Below are positions 8,208-17,054 of a DNA stretch of 56,168 nt, piece after piece (positions within the stretch are counted from its first letter, which is position 1; the number at the start of each line of letters is the position of its first letter). This stretch comes from DASYRM01 sp035646375 (GTDB lineage: Bacteria; Acidobacteriota; Vicinamibacteria; Vicinamibacterales; UBA2999): positions 1 to 56,168 of the forward strand of contig DASRPM010000187.1 in the NCBI GenBank assembly GCA_035646375.1, read 5' to 3'. A program made the translations under genes and the position numbers. The notes under the pieces were generated by a model. The model was not told the DNA's origin. It was given only the letters and a program-made list of their open reading frames with translations, and searched no databases.

Positions 8208-10013
8208 ATGCTTCGAAAAATCACCATCTCGGCGCTGGCGGTGACGGCGCTGGCCGCACCAGCCCTGGCACAGCAGCCACCCGACGCCGCGGCCGCCTTC
8301 ACTCGCGCCTGCGCGACGTGCCACCGCGAGGGGCAGACCACCGCGCCCACGCCGGCGGTACTGCGCCAGCTGACGCCGGAAGGCATCCTCAACGCCATCA
8401 CGCAGGGGCGCATGCAGGCGCAGGGTGCGTCGCTGTCCGACGCCGAGCGCCGCGCGGTGGCGGAGTTCGTGGCCGGACGGGCCCTCGCCACCGCAACGAC
8501 CGCGGTGCCCAACCGCTGCACGACGTCGCCGCCCATGACCGATGCCGCGGCTGCGCCGGGATGGAACGGTTGGGGGAACGGGCCATCCAACACGCGGTTC
8601 GCCGCCAACGGCGGGCTCGCCGCCGCCGACCTGCCGCGCCTCAAGTTGAAGTGGGCGTTCGGCTACGCCGGCGTAAACGCGGCGCGCGCGCAGCCGACGC
8701 TCGCGGGCGGCCGCCTGTTCGTGGCCAGCGAGAACGGCGAAGCGCATGCGCTCGACCCGAAGACCGGCTGCACCCACTGGACGTTCCGGGCGCAAGCCGG
8801 CATCCGCACCGGTCTCAGCGTGGGTCCGTACAAGACCGCGGCCGGCTCCGGCCAGGCGGTGTACTTCGGCGACGTCAGGGCCAACGCGTATGCCGTGGAC
8901 GCAGTCACCGGCCGCGAGCTGTGGGTGCGCAAGGTGGACGATCACGCCGCGGCGTCGCTGACGGGCGCGCCCACCGTGGCCGGCGGCAAGGTGTTCGTGC
9001 CGGTGCAGGGGCTCAACGAGGAGGGCCAGGGCGGCACCGGCAAGTATCCGTGCTGCACGTTCCGCGGCAGCCTGGTGGCGCTCGACGCCAACACCGGCGC
9101 GCTCCTGTGGAAGACCTACATGGTGGACCCACCGCAGCCACGCGGGACGAACAAGGACGGCATTCAGATGTCCGGGCCCGCGGGGGGCGGCATCTGGGCT
9201 TCGCCCACCGTGGACACGAAGCGCGGCCTCGTCTACGTGGCCACCGGCAACGGCTACGCTGATCCTCCGCAACCGATGACGAACGCCGTGGTGGCGATGG
9301 ACGTGCAGACCGGCGCCGTGAAGTGGGTGCGGCAGACGACGCCCAACGACAGCTGGACCCTGGGCTGCCCGCCGAAGAACGCGGGCAATCCTGCCTGTCC
9401 CGAGACGCTCGGGCCGGACCACGACTTCTCCGCATCGCCGTCGCTCACCACCGTGAACGGCCGCGACCTGCTGGTGCTGCCGCAGAAGTCCGGCATCGCG
9501 TGGGCGATCGATCCGGACAAGGCCGGCGAGGTGGTCTGGCAGCGGCGCATCGGCGCAGGCAGCGGTCTCGGCGGCCAGTGGGGCGGCGCGGTGGACGGCC
9601 GGAACGCCTACTTCGGCGTGTCGGACATGCTGTCGCCGAAACCTGGCGGGATGCGGGCGGTCAGTCTCGCCACCGGCGAGATGGCGTGGAGCGTGGAGCC
9701 GCAGAAGCCGCTCTGCGGCGAGGGGCGCACGTGCCGCGCGTCGCAGGGCGCCGCGGTCACGGTAATTCCGGGCGCGGTGTTCTCCGGCTCGCTCGACGGG
9801 GGCATGCGCGCCTACTCCACCGCCGACGGCACCATCCTCTGGACCTACGACTCCAATCGCGAGTTCCAGACCGTGAACAACGTGAAGGCGATCGGCGGCG
9901 GCCTCGAGGGGCCCGGCGCGATCGTCTCGGGCGGGATGCTCTACTTCAACTCCGGCTACGGCGGGTTCGTCGGCAACCCCGGCAACGTGCTGCTCGCCTT
10001 CGGCCTCGACTGA
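8208..10013 (+). CDS. Cytochrome c / PQQ beta-propeller dehydrogenase, PVA-dehydrogenase-like
   Basis: 601 aa from ATG 8208; earlier in-frame starts lie inside the opposite gene. The signal peptide ends ALAAPALAQ. A haem c motif CATCH near residue 38 starts a small cytochrome domain of about 100 residues. A PQQ-type propeller follows, with repeated blades such as GEAHALDPKTG, ANAYAVDAVTGRELW and GSLVALDANTGALLW, the adjacent cysteines in KYPCCTFRG, and ATGNGYADP. This haem-then-propeller order matches polyvinyl-alcohol dehydrogenase and related quinohaemoproteins, periplasmic enzymes that oxidise alcohols and pass electrons to cytochrome c. The actual substrate cannot be read from sequence. 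It is divergent from the ASPIC gene and preceded by a REP. Confidence 0.88.
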   Translation: MLRKITISALAVTALAAPALAQQPPDAAAAFTRACATCHREGQTTAPTPAVLRQLTPEGILNAITQGRMQAQGASLSDAERRAVAEFVAGRALATATTAVPNRCTTSPPMTDAAAAPGWNGWGNGPSNTRFAANGGLAAADLPRLKLKWAFGYAGVNAARAQPTLAGGRLFVASENGEAHALDPKTGCTHWTFRAQAGIRTGLSVGPYKTAAGSGQAVYFGDVRANAYAVDAVTGRELWVRKVDDHAAASLTGAPTVAGGKVFVPVQGLNEEGQGGTGKYPCCTFRGSLVALDANTGALLWKTYMVDPPQPRGTNKDGIQMSGPAGGGIWASPTVDTKRGLVYVATGNGYADPPQPMTNAVVAMDVQTGAVKWVRQTTPNDSWTLGCPPKNAGNPACPETLGPDHDFSASPSLTTVNGRDLLVLPQKSGIAWAIDPDKAGEVVWQRRIGAGSGLGGQWGGAVDGRNAYFGVSDMLSPKPGGMRAVSLATGEMAWSVEPQKPLCGEGRTCRASQGAAVTVIPGAVFSGSLDGGMRAYSTADGTILWTYDSNREFQTVNNVKAIGGGLEGPGAIVSGGMLYFNSGYGGFVGNPGNVLLAFGLD

Positions 10014-10028
10014 CGGCCGTGGGGGCCC

Positions 10029-10054
10029 AGGGCGGGCTGAAGCCCGCCCTCTAC
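10029..10054 (-). repeat. REP element R2; its GTAG head contains the hisC stop codon
   Basis: On the minus strand the GTAG head (10054-10051) precedes a perfect 10-bp stem AGGGCGGGCT / AGCCCGCCCT (10050-10029). The TAG of the head is the stop codon of hisC. The bases before it give TACGTAG, as in two other copies. Confidence 0.9.
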
Positions 10055-11154
10055 GTACTCGAAAGGGCGGCCATCAGCGCGTCGGTGTGTTCGGGCTTGC
10101 CGACGCTGATCCGCAGGCAATCGCGCAGACCGTCCTTGTCGAAGTAGCGCACCAGCACGCCCTGCTTCTCGATCGCCTGCTTCACGGCCTTGGCATCGCG
10201 GCCGCCCCCGACGCGGCACAGCACGAAGTTGGTTTCGCTCGGCAGCGGTGTGATCCACTCGAGCGTGGCCAGCGCCTCGCGCATCCGCTCGCGCTCGGCG
10301 GTGATGGCCATCACGCTCTGATCGAGCCACGGGCGATCCTGCATCGCGGCAATGGCCATCACGGACCCGGCGACGTTGGGCGTGTACGGCTGCTTCACCT
10401 TCCACAGATGGCGGATGACCGGCAGCGGGAACACACCGTAGCCCACGCGCAAACCGGCCATGCCGGCGAGCTTGCTGAAGGTCCGCAGCACGATCAGGTT
10501 GTCGCGCTCGGGCACCAGCGGCGCCAGCGACAGCTGCGTGCTGAAGTCGATATAGGCCTCGTCCACCACCACCACGACCGGCAGCTCGAGCAGCCGTAGC
10601 AGATCGGCGCGCGGCGTGATGGAGCCGTCGGGATTGTTCGGATTGGTGACGAACAGCAGCTTGGGCGGCACGCCGGACGCCTCGAGCGCGCGCACGGTGC
10701 TCTCCACGGCATCCACGTCCACGGAGAAGTCGGCGCGGCGCGGCACCTCGATGTACTGCGCGCCGAGCACGTCCGCCTCCCACTTGTACATGCCGAAGGT
10801 CGGCGGCAGGTCGACGACCATCTGGCCCGGCTCGACGAAGGCGCGCGCGAGCAGGTCGATCACCTCGTCGCCGCCGGCGCCGCACAGGATGTGCTCCATC
10901 GGCACGCCGACGAACGCGCTCAGCGCCTCGCGCAGCGCGGTCTGATCGGGATCGGGGTAGATGTGCAGCACGCGGGAGGCCGCCAGCGCTTCGAGGGCGC
11001 GCGGCGACGTGCCGTACGGATTCTCGTTCGCATCGAGCTTGACGATTCGTTCGGCCGGCAGCCCGAGGCGGCGTGACAGCACGTCGAGCGGCACGATCGG
11101 CGAGTAGGGCTGCATACCGCGCACGTGCGCGGCGATCATCGCTTCCACGTTCAT
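10051..11154 (-). CDS. hisC: Histidinol-phosphate aminotransferase
   Basis: 367 aa, the usual HisC length. It transfers an amino group from glutamate to imidazole-acetol phosphate, a late step of histidine synthesis in the cytosol. Type I PLP-aminotransferase motifs are clear: KLDANENPYG near the N-terminus, NPNNPDGS, DEAYIDFS (cofactor Asp and Tyr), the Schiff-base lysine in RTFSKLAGMAGLRVGYG, and a C-terminal Arg in DCLRISVG. The start is ATG 11154; a TAACAT box ends 6 bases upstream, so it is probably leaderless. No other his gene is near, and related acyl aminotransferases share the fold, but the motifs fit HisC well. The stop codon is part of a REP. Confidence 0.92.
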   Translation of the reverse strand: MNVEAMIAAHVRGMQPYSPIVPLDVLSRRLGLPAERIVKLDANENPYGTSPRALEALAASRVLHIYPDPDQTALREALSAFVGVPMEHILCGAGGDEVIDLLARAFVEPGQMVVDLPPTFGMYKWEADVLGAQYIEVPRRADFSVDVDAVESTVRALEASGVPPKLLFVTNPNNPDGSITPRADLLRLLELPVVVVVDEAYIDFSTQLSLAPLVPERDNLIVLRTFSKLAGMAGLRVGYGVFPLPVIRHLWKVKQPYTPNVAGSVMAIAAMQDRPWLDQSVMAITAERERMREALATLEWITPLPSETNFVLCRVGGGRDAKAVKQAIEKQGVLVRYFDKDGLRDCLRISVGKPEHTDALMAALSST

Positions 11155-11160
11155 GCGGCC

Positions 11161-11166
11161 ATGTTA
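11161..11166 (-). promoter_or_regulatory. -10 box TAACAT of hisC, leaderless-type
   Basis: The minus strand reads TAACAT, 6 bases before the hisC ATG, with no ribosome site between them. It is back to back with the promoter of the MFS gene on the plus strand. Confidence 0.5.
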
Positions 11167-11216
11167 CTTGAGGCCACCATGAACGTCGGCGCCGGCCTTG
11201 GACCTTGGGCCTTGGC

Positions 11217-11222
11217 TATAAT
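11217..11222 (+). promoter_or_regulatory. -10 box TATAAT of MFS gene
   Basis: A consensus TATAAT ends 11 bases before the ATG at 11234. The expected transcript start falls only a few bases before the codon. No Shine-Dalgarno is visible. Confidence 0.55.
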
Positions 11223-11233
11223 CCGCGCGGCTC

Positions 11234-12496
11234 ATGACAGACGGACACGGGCGCGGCTCGCGTGTGCGGTACCGCGTGCTGTGGATGGCGTTCTTCCTCG
11301 CGATCATCACGTTCCTCGATCGCGTGTGCATCTCGTTTGCCGCGCCCTACATGATGAGCGACCTCGGGCTCACGATGGTCCAAATGAGCCTGGTGTTCAG
11401 CGCCTTCACGCTCGCCTATTCGCTCTTCGAGGTGCCTTCGGGCTGGATGGGCGACGTGATGGGCCCCCGCCGGGTCCTGACGCGCATCGTGCTGTGGTGG
11501 TCGGCGTTCACCATGCTCACGGGTGCGGTGCAAGGCTACCGCTCGCTCCTGGCGATTCGCTTCCTCTTCGGCGCCGGCGAGGCGGGCGCGTTCCCGAATG
11601 CGGTGCGCAGCTTCTCGCAGTGGTTTCCCGCGCGCGAACGTGGCCGCGCCAACGGCGTGCTGTTCTTCGGTTCACGGCTCGGCGGCGCGTTGACGGCGCC
11701 GCTCGCGCTGGCGCTGATTCAGTGGTGGGGCTGGCGGGCAAGCTTCGTCGCGTTCGGGTGCGTCGGCGTGGTGTGGGCGGCGGTGTGGCACCGGTCGTAC
11801 CGGGATCGTCCCGCCGATCACCCGGACGTGGACACCGCCGAGCTCGCGTGGATCACCCAGGATGGCGTGGCGACTCCCGTGCATGCCGCGGGCACGCCGT
11901 GGCGGGCGCTGCTCACGAGCCCGAATCTCTACGCCATCTGCGCGATGTATTTCGCGCTCGGCTACGGCCTCTACTTCTACTTCACGTGGCTCCCCACGTA
12001 TCTCACGCGCGAGCTGGGCTTCTCGATGGCGGCGGGCGGGTTCCTCGCCGCGCTGCCGTTCCTGCTCGCCGGGGCGGCCAACCTGGCCGGTGGCTGGTAC
12101 ACCGATCACCTGGCGCGCACGCGCGGCCTGCGGACGGCGCGCTGCACGCTCGGGTCGCTGTCGTTTGCCACCTGCGCCGCGCTGCTGATCGCCTCGACGA
12201 TCGTGCCGTCGCCCATCGTCAAGGCGCTGCTCCTGGCGCTGGCGCTCGCCTCGGCCGACTTTGCGCTGAGCGCGTGCTGGGCGGTGTGCCTCGACGTCGG
12301 CGCCGCGCACGCCGGCGTGGTCACGGGCTTCATGAACACGAGCGGCAACCTCGGAGGCCTGATCGGGCCGCTCGTCGTCGGGTTCATGGTGGAGCGCTGG
12401 CAGTCGTGGACCTATCCGTTCTACGTCACGGCCGCCGTCTACGTGATGGGGGCCATCGCCTGGCTCGCCGTCGAGCCGCGGAAGCGAATTGCGTAG
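11234..12496 (+). CDS. MFS transporter, anion:cation symporter (ACS) type
   Basis: 420 aa with about 12 membrane helices. Signature regions of the ACS/phthalate-permease branch are present: FLDRVCISFAAPYMMSDLG in helix 1, PSGWMGDVMGPRRVL (cytoplasmic loop 2-3), RFLFGAGEAGAFPNAVRSFS and GFMNTSGNLGGLIGP. Relatives import organic anions such as glucarate, hexuronates or phthalate by proton symport. The specific substrate is unknown. The N-terminus is short and basic. The stop codon TAG sits in the GTAG head of a degenerate REP. Confidence 0.88.
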   Translation: MTDGHGRGSRVRYRVLWMAFFLAIITFLDRVCISFAAPYMMSDLGLTMVQMSLVFSAFTLAYSLFEVPSGWMGDVMGPRRVLTRIVLWWSAFTMLTGAVQGYRSLLAIRFLFGAGEAGAFPNAVRSFSQWFPARERGRANGVLFFGSRLGGALTAPLALALIQWWGWRASFVAFGCVGVVWAAVWHRSYRDRPADHPDVDTAELAWITQDGVATPVHAAGTPWRALLTSPNLYAICAMYFALGYGLYFYFTWLPTYLTRELGFSMAAGGFLAALPFLLAGAANLAGGWYTDHLARTRGLRTARCTLGSLSFATCAALLIASTIVPSPIVKALLLALALASADFALSACWAVCLDVGAAHAGVVTGFMNTSGNLGGLIGPLVVGFMVERWQSWTYPFYVTAAVYVMGAIAWLAVEPRKRIA

Positions 12497-12514
12497 GCGG
12501 GGTTGAAGACCCGC
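12493..12514 (+). repeat. Degenerate REP element R8; GTAG contains the MFS stop codon
   Basis: GTAG (12493-12496) is followed by GCGGGGTT-GA-AGACCCGC, an arm pair with one mismatch and one G-T pair. The TAG is the stop of the MFS gene. It is weaker than the other copies. Confidence 0.55.
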
Positions 12515-12535
12515 AACCACGCACGAGTGGCGCAA

Positions 12536-12583
12536 CCCACCCGACTCCCTACCAGACCTACCTGACCCAGCCGACCTACCTGA
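12536..12583. repeat. 9-bp tandem array N2 (CCTACCTGA type)
   Basis: Plus-strand units are CCCACCCGA, a 3-base offset, then CCTACCAGA, CCTACCTGA, CCCAGCCGA, CCTACCTGA. The last unit holds the stop codon (CTA, minus-strand TAG) of the TonB-like gene. The array fills the gap between two convergent genes. Confidence 0.85.
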
Positions 12584-13586
12584 CTTCTGGATTCACCGGC
12601 AGGAGCTCGATTTCCACCATGACCTCGGACTTCACCGGCCGGCCGTTCTGGCGCGCCGGCTGGAACACCCACTCGCGCGCGGCGGCGAGGACGAAGGGAT
12701 CGTAGGCCGGGTGGATGGTCCGTTTGCTGGAGGCCGCGATGACGCGGCCGCGCGCATCCACTTCGACCGCAATCGTGCCCGAGTACTTCCGCAGGGCGGC
12801 ACGTGAGTCCGGCGGCATCCACTTCGGCAGCGGCCGCACCACGGCCACGGCCGGCTCGTACGCCACCGGCTCGCTGGCCGTCACGCGCATGGGAGCGGGG
12901 ACTGCGCTCGCCACGGCGGTCGGGACAGCGGCCGGCGGCGCCGGCCCGGCGAACGCCGCCAAAGCAGACACTGTGTCCGCGGCCGCCGCCGGAAGCGAGG
13001 GCGGCAGCGGCGCGGCCACGATCGAGCGCGCTATCGGGGTAATCGGCGGCGGCGGCTCCTGGGCGCGCGCCAGCTCCACGAAGGCGCCGGCCACGAGCGC
13101 GAGATCCGACAGCGCCTGGTCGTTCCGCAGCGCCGGATCGTCGAGCAGCTTCAGCACCTGATCGAACTGCTGCCGCGCCTGGGCCGCGGCCCCCTCGCGG
13201 TAGCGCGCCGTGGCCTCGGCGAACCCGCGGCGGATGATCGGCGGCAGCAGCCGGCGGCGCACCGCGGCAAACTGCGCCGTCACGCGCGGCGATGCCGCTT
13301 CGGCGTCGAGCGCAAAGTGCGGATCGGCCGCCACGATGTCGGCCATCGCGCGCTCGGCGCCGTCGCCGCGTCCGAGCGCGATGAAGCAAAGCGCCCGGTA
13401 CTGATGCACCGCCGCCGACGGCTGCTCGATCGACAACTGGTCGAGCACCTCGAGCGCGCGCGTGTACAGCGCGTCGTCGTAGAGTCGCAGCGCCTCCGCG
13501 AGACGGTCGCCGGCCCCGGCCCGCGCGGCGGTCCCGGCAAGGACGGCCGCGAGGATCACCCCAACCAGTCGCACGTGCAGTCGCAT
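12576..13586 (-). CDS. TonB-family protein with TPR-like N-terminal half
   Basis: 336 aa from ATG 13586. It has a signal peptide (VRLVGVILAAVLAGTAARA) followed by helical repeats (LYDDALYTRALEVLDQL, RYREGAAAQARQQFDQVL) like TPR units. A Pro/Ala-rich linker spans about residues 175-235. The C-terminal TonB_C-like domain contains YSGTIAVEVDARGRV and REWVFQPARQNGRPV. Such proteins sit in the periplasm and transmit energy or bind outer-membrane partners. No ExbB/ExbD is nearby. It starts 5 bases after the PEGA-like gene ends, so they form one operon. The stop lies in a 9-bp array. Confidence 0.8.
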   Translation of the reverse strand: MRLHVRLVGVILAAVLAGTAARAGAGDRLAEALRLYDDALYTRALEVLDQLSIEQPSAAVHQYRALCFIALGRGDGAERAMADIVAADPHFALDAEAASPRVTAQFAAVRRRLLPPIIRRGFAEATARYREGAAAQARQQFDQVLKLLDDPALRNDQALSDLALVAGAFVELARAQEPPPPITPIARSIVAAPLPPSLPAAAADTVSALAAFAGPAPPAAVPTAVASAVPAPMRVTASEPVAYEPAVAVVRPLPKWMPPDSRAALRKYSGTIAVEVDARGRVIAASSKRTIHPAYDPFVLAAAREWVFQPARQNGRPVKSEVMVEIELLPVNPEVR

Positions 13587-13591
13587 GGCTC

Positions 13592-14497
13592 CTACTTCCC
13601 TGCCTTGAAGTCCACGCTGACGCGCGCCGGCTGCGCCAGCGTCACGAGCACCGGAACACGACGCTCGCCAAGCTCGGGATGACGGAGGACCACTTCGTGG
13701 CGTCCGATCGATCGCATCAGGGTGCCGATGGGCGTCTCGCCTACGCGCTCGCCGTCCACCCACGCCTCGGCCCACGGCTTGGCGTTGATCGAGATGGGCG
13801 CGGTCGGCAGGCGCACGGGCACGACGGACGTCTGGCCCGGGTCGATCTTCACCAGCAGCCGCGTGGAGAACTGCAGCTCGTCGCTGCGGAGCTCGAGCAC
13901 GTGATCGCCGGTCGGGAGCATCAGGCGATCGACGTCGGTGGTGCCAAGCAGCCGTCCGTCTTCGATGATGCGCATCGCGACCGGCACTTCCACCCGCACG
14001 AAGCCGGAGAGGGATCCGGCCGGGGCAGGGGCCGGCTTCGCGACGGCCGGCGCGGGCCGAGGCGAGGGTGGCGGCGGCAGCGTGCGCTCCACCGGCAGGG
14101 GGGTGGCGCTCGCGAACGCCACCGGCGGCTTTGTCACCTGAATCGCCATCGGCGCCGGACTCTCGATCGCCTGCAGCGCCCACAGGACGACGAACGGCGC
14201 CTGGAGGAGGGTGAGCAGCCCCAGCACCGCGACGCCCACGAACCAGCGCCCGCGCTGGGCGGCCGTCACGACCGGCACGACCGGGGCAACAGGCGCGGCC
14301 GGCTCGCTGACTGGGGCAGGGACAACGACCGGCGGCGGCGCCTGCGGGAGCGCAATGCGCGACACGGCGGCCACCCGCCGGAACAACGACTCCCGCGGCA
14401 CGGGACGCGTCGGATCGCCGTCTTCCGCGCCAAACTCGCCCATCGGATCGCACAACGCGTCCTGGGTCACCCATACGACGTCCCCGAGATGACTCAT
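13592..14497 (-). CDS. Single-pass membrane protein with PEGA-like domains
   Basis: 301 aa from ATG 14497, chosen over ATG 14521 because GGAG lies 8 bases before it. An N-terminal cytoplasmic stretch of about 80 residues (SHLGDVVWVTQDALCDPMGEF), one membrane helix (WFVGVAVLGLLTLLQAPFVVLW) and a long Pro/Ala/Val linker lead to beta-rich repeats typical of PEGA domains (LLVKIDPGQTSVVPVRL, WAEAWVDGERVGETPIGTL). PEGA domains often sit on signalling or surface proteins. Paired with the TonB-like gene in one operon, it may form an envelope complex with it (inference). Confidence 0.72.
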   Translation of the reverse strand: MSHLGDVVWVTQDALCDPMGEFGAEDGDPTRPVPRESLFRRVAAVSRIALPQAPPPVVVPAPVSEPAAPVAPVVPVVTAAQRGRWFVGVAVLGLLTLLQAPFVVLWALQAIESPAPMAIQVTKPPVAFASATPLPVERTLPPPPSPRPAPAVAKPAPAPAGSLSGFVRVEVPVAMRIIEDGRLLGTTDVDRLMLPTGDHVLELRSDELQFSTRLLVKIDPGQTSVVPVRLPTAPISINAKPWAEAWVDGERVGETPIGTLMRSIGRHEVVLRHPELGERRVPVLVTLAQPARVSVDFKAGK

Positions 14498-14573
14498 GGC
14501 TATTCGCTCCATTGGAGTCAACGCAGGAGGCGTACGCGCCGAACGGGGTAGGCGCGGGCGGAGACCGGACTGC

Positions 14574-14579
14574 TAGAAT
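14574..14579 (+). promoter_or_regulatory. -10 box TAGAAT of MFS/lactonase operon
   Basis: TAGAAT ends 8 bases before the GTG at 14588. There is no ribosome site between, as at the other leaderless-type starts. Confidence 0.5.
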
Positions 14580-14587
14580 CCACCTCC

Positions 14588-15892
14588 GTGACGACCCTGG
14601 CCGAGGCCGCCTCGACTTCTCCCACCGAAACCGCCGCGGCCGAAGGGCCGTGGTACCGGCAGGTCAACCGCGATCAGTGGCGCGCCTTCTGGGCGGTGTT
14701 CCTGGGATGGATCGTCGACTCGTTCGACTTCAACATCCTCACGTTCATCATCATCGACATCCAGAAGAGCTTCACCGTGGACAACGCGCTGGCCGGCGCG
14801 CTGGGCACGGTTACGCTCGTCATGCGGCTCGCCGGCGGCACGATTGCCGGCACCGCGGCCGACAAGTGGGGCCGCAAAGGGCCGCTGATGGTCTCGGTGC
14901 TGTGGTTCTCGCTGTTCGCGGCGCTGAGCGGCTTCTCCACGTCGTACGCGATGCTCTTCGCGCTGCGCGCGCTGTTCGGCCTCGGCATGGGCGGCGAGTG
15001 GGCGGCCGGCATGCCGCTCGTCCTGGAGCACTGGCCGACGAAGCTGCGCGGCCTGGTCTCGGGCCTGCTGCTCGGCGGCTGGTACTGGGGCTACCTTCTC
15101 GCGGCGGCCGCCTTCCAGTTCGTCTATCCGCTCTTCGCCACCGACAATCCCGACCTGGCCTGGCGCGTGATGTTCTGGTTGTGCGTCGTGCCGGCGCTCT
15201 TCACGCTCTGGATCCGTCGCAACGTGGCGGAGAGCCCGGTGTGGCTCGCGCGACAGCGCGAGCTGGCGGCGCTCTCGCCGGAAGCGCGTCTGGCGCAGCC
15301 CACGCTGTCGCTCCCCCGCATCTTCAAGCCCGACATGATCGGCGTCACGATCCGCACCACGCTGGTGATCGGCGCCTTCATGTGCATCTACTACTCGCTC
15401 AACTTCTGGTACCCGACGTTCCTGCGCGAGGCGGGGCGCCCGGTGCTGCCCTACCTGGCGGCGTTCAACTTCGGGGCGATTGCCGGCACGGCCACCTGGG
15501 GACGCCTGTCCGAGGGGCGGCTCGGACGGCGCGGCGCCGCCACCATCACGGTGATTCTCGGGATCGCGGCGCTGCCGCTCTACCTCCATGCGACCACGGC
15601 GCCGATGCTCGGGCTCGGCGCCCTGCTGATGGGATTCTTCGGCATGGGCGTGTGGGGCATGGCGCCGGCCTACAGCAACGAATCGTTCCCCACCGAGGTG
15701 CGCGGCGTCGGCCCCGGCTTCTGCTATCACGCAGCCGCGGCGATCGGCGCGATGATGCCGACCGTGCTGGGCTTCCTGCGCGATCAGGGCTTCGTGATGG
15801 TCAACGCCATGAGCGCGGCCATGGTGCTGTCGGGCATTGCGGCGATGGTCATCTGGCTCGGTCCCGAGACCCGCGGCAGGGTCTTCAAGTGA
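14588..15892 (+). CDS. MFS transporter, metabolite:H+ symporter (NanT/shikimate-like)
   Basis: 434 aa, GTG start, about 12 helices. VFLGWIVDSFDFNILTFII carries the DSFDF element seen in helix 1 of sialate and aromatic-acid symporters. RLAGGTIAGTAADKWGRKGP is the loop 2-3 motif, and RALFGLGMGGEWAAGMPL is the helix 4-5 signature. It probably imports a small organic acid with protons; the substrate is not determinable. The stop and the next gene's start overlap (TGATG), so it is co-translated with the lactonase-like hydrolase. The transporter may bring in the substrate or export the product of that enzyme. Confidence 0.88.
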   Translation: MTTLAEAASTSPTETAAAEGPWYRQVNRDQWRAFWAVFLGWIVDSFDFNILTFIIIDIQKSFTVDNALAGALGTVTLVMRLAGGTIAGTAADKWGRKGPLMVSVLWFSLFAALSGFSTSYAMLFALRALFGLGMGGEWAAGMPLVLEHWPTKLRGLVSGLLLGGWYWGYLLAAAAFQFVYPLFATDNPDLAWRVMFWLCVVPALFTLWIRRNVAESPVWLARQRELAALSPEARLAQPTLSLPRIFKPDMIGVTIRTTLVIGAFMCIYYSLNFWYPTFLREAGRPVLPYLAAFNFGAIAGTATWGRLSEGRLGRRGAATITVILGIAALPLYLHATTAPMLGLGALLMGFFGMGVWGMAPAYSNESFPTEVRGVGPGFCYHAAAAIGAMMPTVLGFLRDQGFVMVNAMSAAMVLSGIAAMVIWLGPETRGRVFK

Positions 15893-16671
15893 TGCAGGAC
15901 GTCCACGAGATCTACGCGGTGCGCTACGCGCACCACGACCGCAAGGCTCACGAAAACTACATCCTCGGCGATCCGCACGACACCAGCGAGCCGCTCGCCT
16001 ACTTCGTCTGGGTGATCAAGGGGGCGGACGGAACCTTCGTGCTCGACACCGGCTTCGACCACGCGATGGCCGAGAAGCGCGGACGCCGCATCACGCGGCC
16101 GGTCGCCGAGGGGCTGCGGGCGATCGACGTGAATCCCGACACGGTGACCGACGTCGTCATCAGCCACCTGCACTACGACCACTGCGGCAACCACACGCTG
16201 TTCCCGCGGGCGCGGTATCACCTGCAGGATCGCGAGATGATGTACGCCACCGGCCGCTACATGTGCCACGCGCACCAGCGCATCCCGTTCGAGGCCGACG
16301 ACGTGGTGGCGATGGTGCGGCGCGTGTTCGACGAGCGCGTGCTGTTCCACACCGGCACCGAGCGGCTGGCGCCCGGCCTGACGGTGCACCACGTGGGCGG
16401 CCACTCGATGGGGCTGCAGTGCCTGCGCGTGGCGACGCGGCGCGGACACGTGGTGCTGGCGGCCGACGCCACGCACCTCTATTCGCACATCGAGCAGGGG
16501 CGTGTGTTTCCCGTGTGCTACAGCGTGGCGGAAACGTTGGAAGGCTACGCGACGATCAAGCGGCTGGCCGACTCGCGCGACCACATCGTGCCCGGCCACG
16601 ACCCCGATGTGCTGAAGCGCTACCCGGCGGCAGCGCCCGGTCTGGAGGATTGGGTGGTACGGCTGGACTGA
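15892..16671 (+). CDS. MBL-fold metallo-hydrolase, N-acyl-homoserine-lactonase-like
   Basis: 259 aa. Metal ligands are in SHLHYDHCGN (HxHxDH), HVGGHSMG and LAADATHLY, with a C-terminal IVPGHDPDV. The order and the short N-terminal region match the AttM/AhlL lactonase group. These open lactone rings (quorum signals or other lactones) in the cytosol using two metal ions. No signal peptide is seen. The start overlaps the MFS stop by one base. With a carboxylate transporter as partner, a role in breakdown of a lactone nutrient is as likely as quorum quenching. There is no LuxI or LuxR homologue in the window. Confidence 0.87.
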   Translation: MQDVHEIYAVRYAHHDRKAHENYILGDPHDTSEPLAYFVWVIKGADGTFVLDTGFDHAMAEKRGRRITRPVAEGLRAIDVNPDTVTDVVISHLHYDHCGNHTLFPRARYHLQDREMMYATGRYMCHAHQRIPFEADDVVAMVRRVFDERVLFHTGTERLAPGLTVHHVGGHSMGLQCLRVATRRGHVVLAADATHLYSHIEQGRVFPVCYSVAETLEGYATIKRLADSRDHIVPGHDPDVLKRYPAAAPGLEDWVVRLD

Positions 16672-16674
16672 GTT

Positions 16675-16705
16675 CTTACCCGCCCTACCCGCCTCACCTG
16701 CCCTA
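16675..16705. repeat. 9-bp tandem array N3 (CTTACCCGC type)
   Basis: Plus-strand units are CTTACCCGC, CCTACCCGC, CTCACCTGC, then CCTA. It begins 3 bases after the lactonase stop. Its final CTA is the stop codon of the small minus-strand gene. Confidence 0.85.
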
Positions 16706-16933
16706 GTACGTGGCGTATTCCCGGCTCGCCGGACTCTGCGCGCGCATCGTGTCGAAGAACGACATCATGCGGTCCACGGCGCAGCGGGCGGCGGCTGACG
16801 TGCGGAACACCTGCATCACCGAACACTCGCCATCCTGAATGACCAGCAGCCATCCCCGTTCGGTGGGGGCAATGGTGTACTTCGGACGCGGCGCAGGCTC
16901 AGGAAGTGGCAACGTGGCGACGGCTTTACCCAT
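16703..16933 (-). CDS. Small protein of unknown function, 76 aa
   Basis: Starts at ATG 16933, with GGAAGG unusually close upstream. It has a Pro-rich N-terminus, then a compact alpha/beta sequence (YTIAPTERGWLLVIQDGE, VFRTSAAARCAVDRMM). I recognise no family. Its stop is supplied by the 9-bp array. Coding status is plausible from residue composition but not certain. Confidence 0.5.
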   Translation of the reverse strand: MGKAVATLPLPEPAPRPKYTIAPTERGWLLVIQDGECSVMQVFRTSAAARCAVDRMMSFFDTMRAQSPASREYATY

Positions 16934-17054
16934 GCCTTCCAGAACTACAAGGTCCGTGCCCGCCTGTTTCTTCCAGCGCCGTTACACCATTGCACGGCCG
17001 CCCAGGCGGGCCCCGGCGGCAGACCGGCACACGCAACTACCAAGTACGTAGTTA

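Noticed and set aside
15892..16671. Dedicated quorum-quenching enzyme
   Set aside because: No LuxI/LuxR context; co-translation with a carboxylate-type transporter fits nutrient lactone breakdown equally well.
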